Shown here piece after piece: positions 1 through 5,228 of a DNA stretch of 5,228 nucleotides (position 1 is its first letter; each line of letters starts with the position of its first letter). The DNA is from Tardiphaga sp. (GTDB lineage: Bacteria > Pseudomonadota > Alphaproteobacteria > Rhizobiales > Xanthobacteraceae). The notes under the pieces were generated by a model, which had not been told where the DNA came from, searched no databases, and was given only the letters and a program-made list of their open reading frames with translations. Position numbers and translations under genes: made by a program. The stretch lies in assembly GCA_028290765.1 (NCBI GenBank), contig JAQGJF010000414.1:1-5228 (forward strand). Reading direction: 5' to 3'.

Positions 1-1
1 G

Positions 2-199
2 CCGAGCGGCAAGGTCCGCAGCGTGTTCAATGACCGCGTGCGCGTGATCGAGATCCTGGATGGCCAAGGTCCGTCGGCTGGCCCGCGCACCATACGCCTC
101 GCGCTGCACGGCTCCTATTGTGGCGGCCACGGCAACCCGTCGTGCTACAAGGAACGCCGCATCACGGCAAAGCCGTTCAAGTTCGTGGAGCCGAAGTGA
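2..199 (+). CDS. C-terminal fragment of an unrecognised protein (5' end outside window)
   Basis: An open frame enters from the left edge and ends at TGA 197-199, giving the last 65 residues. The composition is normal for coding DNA of this GC content, with G/C-rich third positions. The fragment is basic and ends in AKPFKFVEPK. It holds a small Cys/Gly/His cluster, YCGGHGNPSCYKERR, where two cysteines about nine residues apart could form a disulfide or bind a metal. I do not recognise a family, and too little is visible to assign a function. It lies 55 bases before the hydrolase gene on the same strand, so co-transcription is possible. No clear terminator hairpin separates them. Confidence 0.6.
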   Translation, partial: PSGKVRSVFNDRVRVIEILDGQGPSAGPRTIRLALHGSYCGGHGNPSCYKERRITAKPFKFVEPK

Positions 200-254
200 A
201 GCCGCGCCGGAACCGTCCTTGCCAAATGGCCGGCCGTGACCATGTGTTTCTGGA

Positions 255-1115
255 ATGATCGAGCACCTCAGCATCCGCGCCAACGGCGCGACCTTCCATG
301 TGGCACGTGCAGGCAACGGGCGGCCGCTTCTGCTCTTGCACGGCTGGCCGGAATTCTGGCTGACCTGGGAGCCGGTCATGACGCGGCTGGCCGACCGCTT
401 TCAGCTTTTTGCGCCGGATCTGCGCGGCTTCGGCGATAGCGACAAGCCGGCAGGTCCGTTCGGCCCTGAGGACCACGCCCGTGACGTGCTGGCGCTGCTC
501 GATGGCTTGGGACTGCAGCGGGCCGGTATCATCGGCCATGATGTCGGCGGGGCGGTGATGCAGCCGCTGGCCCGCAAGGCGCCGGAGCGATGCGTCGGCC
601 TGTTGTTCTTCGATTTCGTCTATCCCGGCATCGGCCCCCGGATGGCGACCCCGGATCGGCTGAACGAGATCTGGTACCAGTCCTTCAACCAGATGGAGAT
701 GGCGCCGGCTTTGGTCGGAGCGACACGGGAAAGCTGCCGCAGCTACATTTCCCACTTCCTTCGCCACTGGGCCCATCGCGGCGAGGCATTCGACGATGTT
801 CTCGACGCTTTCACCGATAATTTCATGAAGCCCGGGAATCTGGCAGGCGGCTTTGCCCACTACCGCGCCTCGCATGCCGGACGCATCGCCATCATGAAAG
901 GCGAGGCGTCGTCATTGCCTCCGATCGATGTTCCGACCCGCATCCGCTGGGCGGAACACGATCCACTGTTCCCCTATGCCTGGACCGATCGCTTGAGCGA
1001 AACCTTCTCGAACCTCGACCTCGCGCCTTTTCCGGATGTCGGTCATTTTCCGCATCGTGAAGACCCGGATCGGGCGGCCGCGGAAATTGCGCGGTTCTTT
1101 GAGCGGGTGAGTTGA
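255..1115 (+). CDS. Alpha/beta-fold hydrolase, epoxide hydrolase type
   Basis: A complete 286-residue protein, the usual size for a soluble alpha/beta-hydrolase; no signal peptide, so cytoplasmic. Seen: oxyanion motif H29-G-W-P32, the strand/turn APDLRGFGDSDKP (53-65), nucleophile elbow G94-H-D96-V-G-G, acid D236 in AEHDPLF, and catalytic H264 in DVGHFPH. The nucleophile is Asp, as in epoxide hydrolases and haloalkane/haloacetate dehalogenases. Cap-domain tyrosines Y141 (IWYQSF) and Y203 (HYRAS) lie 45 and 107 residues after D96, nearly the spacing of the two ring-opening tyrosines of Agrobacterium EchA (D107, Y152, Y215). Fluoroacetate dehalogenases have Trp at the first of these and Arg next to the nucleophile; both are absent here. 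The likely reaction is epoxide hydrolysis to a diol; substrate unknown. ATG 255 is the only sensible start because an in-frame TGA lies at 237-239, although its ribosome binding site is weak. It converges on the minus-strand gene ending at 1163. Confidence 0.9.
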   Translation: MIEHLSIRANGATFHVARAGNGRPLLLLHGWPEFWLTWEPVMTRLADRFQLFAPDLRGFGDSDKPAGPFGPEDHARDVLALLDGLGLQRAGIIGHDVGGAVMQPLARKAPERCVGLLFFDFVYPGIGPRMATPDRLNEIWYQSFNQMEMAPALVGATRESCRSYISHFLRHWAHRGEAFDDVLDAFTDNFMKPGNLAGGFAHYRASHAGRIAIMKGEASSLPPIDVPTRIRWAEHDPLFPYAWTDRLSETFSNLDLAPFPDVGHFPHREDPDRAAAEIARFFERVS

Positions 1116-1162
1116 TCATAGACCCGTAGCTCGTGCAGCGAAACGCGGGGAAGGCGGAAAGG

Positions 1163-1680
1163 CTATTGCCTGAGCGAAAAGTTGAATTTCTCCCGCATCG
1201 ACCACGGCTTGGCGCTGGCGCCGCGGATATCGTCAATCTTCCAATGGCCGCCATCGCGCACGAAATCATAGCGCAAGACATCGCGTCATCGGCATGCTTT
1301 CGCGGCACCTCGTGGTCGCGCTGCAGCTTGACCGCGATCGTGGCGGTGCCGGCGTCGATCTTCTCGGCCGTAGCTGTAAAGGATTTGACGCTCGGGTCCT
1401 GCGAATTGGTGGCGGGATCGAAATCGAGCGGCCCTTGTTCACCCGCCGAGCGGACATCGGATTTGGCCCACAGCCGGATCAGCGATTTCGAGAAATATTT
1501 CGGCTTCTCGTTCAGCATGAAGGCGCCGCCGAGATCGCCATTGCCGGACACCACGCGGGTGTAGATGGCATTGACGATGGCCAGTGGATCGTTGGCGATC
1601 GGCGCGGCGAGGGCGCCCACCGATATCGCCGCGAGCAGGCCGGAAGCCGCGGTGAAGACCAAGGAGCGGCGCGTGATCAT
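1163..1680 (-). pseudogene. Frameshifted small exported protein, tentatively DUF3828-like
   Basis: Read on the minus strand from ATG 1680-1678, the protein begins MITRRSLVF, a twin-arginine-like N-terminus. A hydrophobic stretch follows to about residue 24, with a likely signal peptidase site at A23-L-A25. The mature part (PLAIVNAIY, KYFSKSLIRLW, PLDFDPATNSQDP) resembles small periplasmic DUF3828-type proteins of unknown function; this family call is from memory of the pattern. The frame stays convincing for 132 codons to HADD (codon 1287-1285), then turns into Cys/Arg/Ser-rich nonsense that stays open down to 892 inside the hydrolase gene. The neighbouring frame from 1282 to the TAG at 1165-1163 reads DVLRYDFV, then RDGGHWKIDDIRG, and ends KFNFSLRQ, which is the expected C-terminus. 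One missing base (or two extra) near 1283 joins the halves into a protein of about 172 residues. It is either a true frameshift mutation or a sequencing error. Confidence 0.75.
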
Positions 1681-1686
1681 GAAGGG

Positions 1687-1691
1687 TCCTT
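1687..1691 (-). promoter_or_regulatory. Ribosome binding site fixing the start of the exported-protein gene
   Basis: The minus strand reads AAGGA followed by six bases (CCCTTC) and ATG at 1680. An upstream in-frame ATG at 1716 has no comparable purine-rich site and would put 12 extra residues before the signal peptide. The 1680 start is therefore preferred. Confidence 0.6.
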
Positions 1692-1740
1692 CCATCGGGA
1701 ATACCGGGTCGTGCATCAGACGTCATGGCGATGCGCAGGG

Positions 1741-1756
1741 TTCAATGTCCATTGAA
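1741..1756. promoter_or_regulatory. Perfect palindrome, candidate operator in the divergent promoter region
   Basis: TTCAATG-TC-CATTGAA is a perfect 7-bp inverted repeat with a two-base centre. It lies between the minus-strand exported-protein gene (start 1680) and the + strand acyl-CoA ligase operon (start about 1939). The form suits a dimeric repressor such as TetR, MarR or GntR types, but no regulator gene is visible in the window. Its right arm overlaps TTGAAT (1752-1757), which could act as a weak -35 with TACTAT (1777-1782) as -10. The 19-base spacing is too long to be convincing. The same arms present TTGAA to the minus strand, so one protein could control both directions. Confidence 0.45.
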
Positions 1757-1938
1757 TCGCCGGGTGGAAGCGTATGTACTATGGGCACAACATCGAATCC
1801 GGACCGAGAGGATCCCGGTGGTAGGAGCGGAGACAGTATGCGAGGCAACAGGAGCCGTGCGGCCGATTTGGCCTCCATTCCCGGGGCTATCCAGTGACCG
1901 GGGCAGCCACAGCCGCGCCACTTGGCGGGGTTATGCCG

Positions 1939-3534
1939 ATGTCCCGCCGGGTCATGAATCTCGCGCATCTGCTCACCCAGAATGCCCGCCGGCACGGCGA
2001 CCGGATCGGCTTCATCTGGGGCGACCGTTCCTTGACCTGGCGGAAAATTGATGGCCACGTCTCGGCGCTGGCGGCGGCGCTGGCCGGGCGCGGCATCGTC
2101 AAGGGTGATCGCATCCTGGTCCACTCCAAGAATGGCGACGAGATGTTCTGGTCGATGTTCGCGGCGTTCCGGCTCGGCGCGGTCTGGGTGCCGACCAATT
2201 TCAGGTTGATGCCGGACGAGGTCGCCTGGCTGGCCACTGCCTCCGGCGCCAAGGCGTTTCTGTGTCACGGCGATTTTCCTGAGCATGCTGCTGCCGTGCA
2301 CGCGGCGAGCCCTGGGCTCGGCTTCCTCTGGCGGATCGGCGACGGCGGGGTCGGCGAGACGTCCGTGAGCGAGGCGATCGCCGCGCATGCGGGCTCCGGG
2401 ATCGAGCAGGCAAGGGTCGATTACGACGATCCCTGCTGGTTTTTCTTTACCTCCGGCACCACCGGGCGCTCCAAGGCGGCAGTGTTGACCCATGGCCAGA
2501 TGGCCTTCGTGATCACCAACCATCTCGCCGATTTGATGCCGGGCACGACCGAGCATGACGCCTCGCTGGTGGTCGCGCCGCTGTCGCACGGCGCCGGCAT
2601 CCATCAACTGGTGCAAACAGCGCGCGGCGTGCCGACCATCCTGTTGTCGAGCGAACGCTTCGACATCGACGAGGCGTTCCGGTTGATCGAGAAGCATCGC
2701 GTCAGCAATATTTTTGCGGTGCCGACGATCCTGAAGCTGATGGTCGAGCATCCCGCCGTCGACCGCTACGATCATTCGTCGCTGCGTCATGTCATCTATG
2801 CCGGCGCGCCGATGTACCGCGAGGACCAGAAGGCGGCGCTGAAGAAGCTCGGCAAGGTGCTGGTGCAATATTTCGGCCTCGGCGAGGTCACCGGCAACAT
2901 CACCGTGCTGCCGCCGGCGCTGCACGACCCCGAGGACGGACCGCATGCCCGCATCGGCAGCTGCGGTTTCGAGCGTACCGGGATGCAGGTCCAGATCCAG
3001 GCCGATGACGGCCACGAAGTCAAACCGTTCGAGACCGGCGAGATCTGCGTGATCGGCCCCGCCGTGTTTGCCGGCTATTTCGATAACCCGGAAGCCAATG
3101 CGAAGGCGTTTCGCGACGGCTGGTTTCGTACAGGCGACCTTGGCCATATGGACGAACAGGGATTTCTCTACATCACCGGCCGCGCTTCGGACATGTACAT
3201 CTCCGGTGGCTCCAACATCTATCCGCGTGAGGTCGAGGAAAAGATACTCACCCATCCGGCGATCGGCGAAGTGGCCATCGTCGGCGTACCGGACCCGGTG
3301 TGGGGCGAAGTGGGCATCGCCGTCTGCGTCGCGCGAGAAGGCGCGCCTTCGGTGACCGAGACCGATCTGGCCGGCTTCCTGGCGACAAAAGTGCCGCGCT
3401 ACAAGATGCCAAAGCGGTTCTTCTTCTGGGACGCGCTGCCGAAATCCGGCTACGGCAAGGTGCCGAAACGACTGGTCCGCGACGAGCTCGAAGCGCGGGG
3501 ACTGCTTGATCTCACCACGAAGCCAACCAACTGA
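1939..3534 (+). CDS. AMP-forming acyl-CoA synthetase (fatty or aryl acid--CoA ligase)
   Basis: About 531 residues, typical of class I adenylate-forming CoA ligases, which convert a carboxylic acid, ATP and CoA to acyl-CoA, AMP and PPi. Numbered from ATG 1939: phosphate-binding loop TSGTTGRSK (171-179) followed by AAVLTH; PLSHGAG, the acid-pocket histidine motif; YFGLGEVTGN (from 311), where Leu-Gly-Glu stands in for the commoner Thr-Glu; GWFRTGD (394-400) with the ribose-binding Asp; the hinge GRASDMYISGGSNIYPREVE (from 414); and the catalytic lysine K507 in PKSGYGKV. All core motifs are present, so it should be active. The substrate cannot be read from sequence; the length and lack of membrane segments suit a soluble medium/long-chain or aryl acid ligase. 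Start is uncertain: GTG 1894, ATG 1933, 1939 and 1954 share the frame. I prefer 1939 because GGGG lies eight bases upstream; homologues often start near MNLAHLL, which would favour 1954. First gene of an operon with the PPC-domain protein. Confidence 0.92.
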   Translation: MSRRVMNLAHLLTQNARRHGDRIGFIWGDRSLTWRKIDGHVSALAAALAGRGIVKGDRILVHSKNGDEMFWSMFAAFRLGAVWVPTNFRLMPDEVAWLATASGAKAFLCHGDFPEHAAAVHAASPGLGFLWRIGDGGVGETSVSEAIAAHAGSGIEQARVDYDDPCWFFFTSGTTGRSKAAVLTHGQMAFVITNHLADLMPGTTEHDASLVVAPLSHGAGIHQLVQTARGVPTILLSSERFDIDEAFRLIEKHRVSNIFAVPTILKLMVEHPAVDRYDHSSLRHVIYAGAPMYREDQKAALKKLGKVLVQYFGLGEVTGNITVLPPALHDPEDGPHARIGSCGFERTGMQVQIQADDGHEVKPFETGEICVIGPAVFAGYFDNPEANAKAFRDGWFRTGDLGHMDEQGFLYITGRASDMYISGGSNIYPREVEEKILTHPAIGEVAIVGVPDPVWGEVGIAVCVAREGAPSVTETDLAGFLATKVPRYKMPKRFFFWDALPKSGYGKVPKRLVRDELEARGLLDLTTKPTN

Positions 3535-4409
3535 TGCGCAGCGTCGCCCAGCCCGGTCCGCCCACACCCGAGCGCATCCAATGGGTGGAGGCGCGGGGCC
3601 AAGCTTTCTTCTTCACCTGCGAGGCCGGTCTGCCCTTGCTGGAAGCCGCGCGTCGCGGCTTTGCCGCGGCCGGATTCGCCAGCGGCGTGTTGCGCTGGAC
3701 GGGTGGGGCGCTCGGTCCCTTTGCCTATGTCATGCCGGCGCTGGCGAAGACCAACCAGCATGCCGCCTTCTACAGCGACACCTTCCGGCCCGCCGGTATC
3801 ACGCGGCTGAAGATCGCGACCATGACTTTCGGCATCCGCGATGGTACTCCCTTCTTCCATTGCCACGGCCTGTGGACGGAAGCCGACGGACACGCTGGCG
3901 GCGGTCATATATTGCCGGAGGAAACTGTGGTCGCGGAGTCTTTCGAGGTGCAAGCTTTCGGGATCGACGGCGCTCTATTCACGGCCGAGCCGGACCCCGA
4001 GACCAATTTCAAGCTGTTCGGGCCGGTTGCCAGCTCAACATCCGATATTCAAACAAGCAGCCGGGCCTTCGCCCTGCGGATGCGGCCAAACCAGGATGTC
4101 GCCGCGGCGCTCGAAGCATTCTGCAGGCAGCACGGCATTTTCCGCGCAAAACTCCATGGCGGCGTCGGCAGCACCATCGGTGCCCGCTTTACCGACGGTC
4201 AAAGCGTCGTGCCGTTCGCGACCGAACTGGCGATCCGGTCCGGATTCATCGCACTGGACGCAGACCACATCCTGGAGGCGGAGCTTGATATTGCGATCGT
4301 CGATTATCTCGGCGGCCTCGCCGAAGGAAGGCTGGCGCGCGGCGGCAATCCGGTGCTGATGACGATGGAACTGGTGCTGGAAGTGCTCGAGCAAGGAAAT
4401 AGTTTGTAG
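3534..4409 (+). CDS. PPC/DUF296 domain protein, apparently with two tandem domains
   Basis: 291 residues, no signal peptide or membrane segment. Residues 109-128 carry the hallmark of the PPC (DUF296) domain: H109-C-H111-G-L-W, an acidic turn, then H120-A-G-G-G-H125-I-L-P. In bacterial and archaeal members these histidines bind a metal ion, and the domain forms trimers. The general biochemical role is poorly known; in plants it occurs in AT-hook DNA-binding proteins. Residues about 22-150 form this first domain. Residues about 179-288 repeat the same order of elements: FALRMRPNQDVAAALEAFC, then HGGVGS, then GGLAEGRLARGGNPV. Here the positions equivalent to H109, H111 and H125 appear to be Ile, Ile and Arg, so the second copy looks non-metal-binding. 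The ATG overlaps the ligase stop as TGATG (3532-3536) with no strong ribosome binding site of its own, so it is probably translated by coupling. It may bind or act on a product of the ligase; that is inference. Confidence 0.82.
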   Translation: MRSVAQPGPPTPERIQWVEARGQAFFFTCEAGLPLLEAARRGFAAAGFASGVLRWTGGALGPFAYVMPALAKTNQHAAFYSDTFRPAGITRLKIATMTFGIRDGTPFFHCHGLWTEADGHAGGGHILPEETVVAESFEVQAFGIDGALFTAEPDPETNFKLFGPVASSTSDIQTSSRAFALRMRPNQDVAAALEAFCRQHGIFRAKLHGGVGSTIGARFTDGQSVVPFATELAIRSGFIALDADHILEAELDIAIVDYLGGLAEGRLARGGNPVLMTMELVLEVLEQGNSL

Positions 4410-4418
4410 GGCGCAGTA

Positions 4419-4491
4419 AAGCAGGGCGGATTACCGCGCGCTGTTCCGACGTATGTACGAACCACAATGCTACAAATAATCCGTCCTGCTT
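4419..4491. repeat. 15-bp inverted repeat with 43-nt interior
   Basis: Left arm 4419-4433 (AAGCAGGGCGGATTA) pairs with right arm 4477-4491 (TAATCCGTCCTGCTT). The only difference, g4426 against t4484, becomes a G-U pair in + strand RNA, so the transcript can form an unbroken 15-bp stem. The interior contains a smaller CGTA-TG-TACG foldback (4450-4459). It begins nine bases after the PPC gene stop and ends just before the ATPase ribosome binding site. There is no T-run after the stem and the loop is long, so it is not a classical intrinsic terminator. The GGCGGATTA...TAATCC core resembles extragenic palindromes that I recall as common in alphaproteobacterial intergenic regions. It could be a degenerate copy of one, or affect 3' mRNA stability. 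Confidence 0.6.
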
Positions 4492-4498
4492 CCCTGCG

Positions 4499-4505
4499 AA
4501 AGGAG
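4499..4505 (+). promoter_or_regulatory. Strong ribosome binding site selecting a TTG start
   Basis: AAAGGAG is followed by seven bases and TTG 4513-4515. The nearer GTG at 4508 reads GTG GCT TGA and cannot be a start. The frame has a stop at 4477-4479, and its first in-frame ATG falls inside the Walker A motif, so TTG 4513 is the only start that gives an intact protein. Confidence 0.75.
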
Positions 4506-4512
4506 CTGTGGC

Positions 4513-5228
4513 TTGAAACGCAACCGCACGATTAATTTGCCTGCGCCTTATCTTAAGCGGGTCTGGCTTGAGCCGTCTCGAATTACCGACGCCGCTGCCT
4601 ATCCCTTTTGTCTCCCGTTTCTGTCAAATGAGTTTGAGCTTAGTTTTGATCGGGCCGTCACAATCATCGTCGGTGAAAATGGCATGGGGAAGTCAACCTT
4701 GCTTGAGGGAATAGCATCTCTCGCGGGATATGATGAAGCTGGAGGTGGCAAAGGCTATATGCCGGTCGATCATTCGATTGCGATCGAAGCCATGGGTGGA
4801 CGGTTATCGACTGCACTGCGCGCGAGTTGGTTGCCCAAGATCACTAACGGGTGGTTCTTCCGAGCCGAGAGTTTCTTTTCAGTCGCGCGATATCTTGACG
4901 AAGCCGCACTTGAACCGCTAAGCGGGCCGCCGCCCGATTTTCTCTCCCATTCACATGGCGAAGGGTTTTTGCGGTTCTTCGAGGAGCGTTGTCAAAAGCA
5001 AGGCATTTTTATCTTCGACGAACCGGAGTCGGCACTGTCGCCGGCGCGGCAAATCGAATTTCTAAAACTGTTGCAGCGCATGGATAAATCCGGGATCTGC
5101 CAGGTTGTCATGGCCACGCACTCACCGATGCTGATGGCGTATCCAAATGCGCATCTGCTGCGGCTGTCAAAATACGGATTGGAGACCGTGACGGTCCAAC
5201 AGACCGATCACTACAGAGTCATGCGGGA
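4513..5228 (+). CDS. Predicted ABC-type/AAA ATPase, orphan, 3' end outside window
   Basis: The frame is open from TTG 4513 to the right edge (238 whole codons, no stop), probably missing only a short C-terminus if it matches the usual small family size of roughly 250 residues. Seen, numbered from the TTG: Walker A G54-E-N-G-M-G-K60-S-T; FFRAESFFSVARYL, a conserved stretch of COG3910-like predicted ATPases; signature-like S147-H-G-E150-GFLRFF; Walker B GIFIFDE with D169 and E170, followed by PESALSP as D-loop; and the switch histidine H203 in MATHSPMLM. The order is that of a single ABC-type nucleotide-binding domain without membrane segments, as in SMC/Rad50-like and overcoming-lysogenization-defect-type proteins rather than transporter subunits. 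Biological role unknown. GC is about 53% in seven sampled lines against about 65% in the ligase, with many A/T-ending codons, which suggests a different origin from its neighbours. Confidence 0.85.
   Translation, partial: MKRNRTINLPAPYLKRVWLEPSRITDAAAYPFCLPFLSNEFELSFDRAVTIIVGENGMGKSTLLEGIASLAGYDEAGGGKGYMPVDHSIAIEAMGGRLSTALRASWLPKITNGWFFRAESFFSVARYLDEAALEPLSGPPPDFLSHSHGEGFLRFFEERCQKQGIFIFDEPESALSPARQIEFLKLLQRMDKSGICQVVMATHSPMLMAYPNAHLLRLSKYGLETVTVQQTDHYRVMR

Noticed and set aside
228..235. GGCCGGCC palindrome between the first gene fragment and the hydrolase
   Set aside because: Eight-base GC palindromes are expected often in DNA of this composition; there is no T-run and no link to a promoter.
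177..875. Open frame of 232 codons on the minus strand opposite the hydrolase
   Set aside because: The product lacks motifs and lies antisense to a gene with a complete catalytic triad, so it is a high-GC shadow.
892..1162. Continuation of the minus-strand exported-protein frame into the hydrolase gene
   Set aside because: This stretch is low-quality, Arg/Ser/Pro-rich sequence after a frameshift. The adjacent frame gives a convincing C-terminus ending at 1163.
1116..1162. Possible bidirectional terminator between the convergent genes
   Set aside because: I found no convincing hairpin and no T-run in this 47-base gap.
1771..1779. CGTATGTAC occurring here and again at 4450-4458, both upstream of + strand genes
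   Set aside because: Many 9-base matches are expected by chance in a 5-kb window, and the flanking bases do not extend the match.
1565..2051. Two overlapping short + strand frames across the divergent intergenic region
   Set aside because: They lack good ribosome binding sites and recognisable sequence, and they overlap the true ligase start in another frame.
1723..3567. Long open frame (614 codons) on the minus strand opposite the ligase
   Set aside because: It is rich in Arg, His, Asp and Ala with no recognisable motif. It is the typical antisense shadow of a high-GC gene whose + strand product has every expected CoA-ligase motif.
3506..4288. Second-frame open reading frame inside the PPC gene on the + strand
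   Set aside because: It is Arg/Ser/Pro-rich with no motif, and the PPC hallmark is in the other frame.

Overview
The window looks like chromosomal DNA of a GC-rich alphaproteobacterium. Hand counts of sampled lines inside the acyl-CoA ligase give about 65% GC. Codon use and protein style suggest the Bradyrhizobium/Rhodopseudomonas/Afipia group, but this is an inference from style: there is no rRNA or other marker gene here.

Layout from left to right: (1) the last 65 codons of an unrecognised + strand gene (to 199); (2) a complete + strand alpha/beta-hydrolase with epoxide-hydrolase active-site geometry (255-1115); (3) converging on it, a minus-strand gene for a small exported protein, tentatively DUF3828-like (1680 down to 1163), whose reading frame is broken near 1283; (4) a divergent intergenic region with a perfect 7-2-7 palindrome at 1741-1756, a likely operator; (5) a + strand two-gene operon of an AMP-forming acyl-CoA ligase (about 1939-3534) and, overlapping its stop codon as TGATG, a 291-residue protein that appears to carry two PPC/DUF296 domains, the second without the metal-binding histidines; (6) a 15-bp inverted repeat with a 43-nt interior at 4419-4491; (7) the 5' part of an ABC-type/AAA predicted ATPase read from a TTG start at 4513 and running off the window. 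This last gene is clearly lower in GC (about 53% in sampled lines).

How the genes may work together: the ligase would activate a carboxylic acid to its CoA thioester. The translationally coupled PPC protein is the most interesting unknown, because tight coupling suggests it acts on, binds or regulates the same small-molecule pathway. The epoxide hydrolase could belong to the same catabolic neighbourhood, but it is separated from the operon by a minus-strand gene. The final ATPase looks like a separate, possibly acquired, unit. I see no CRISPR array, tRNA, rRNA, transposase or complete mobile element.
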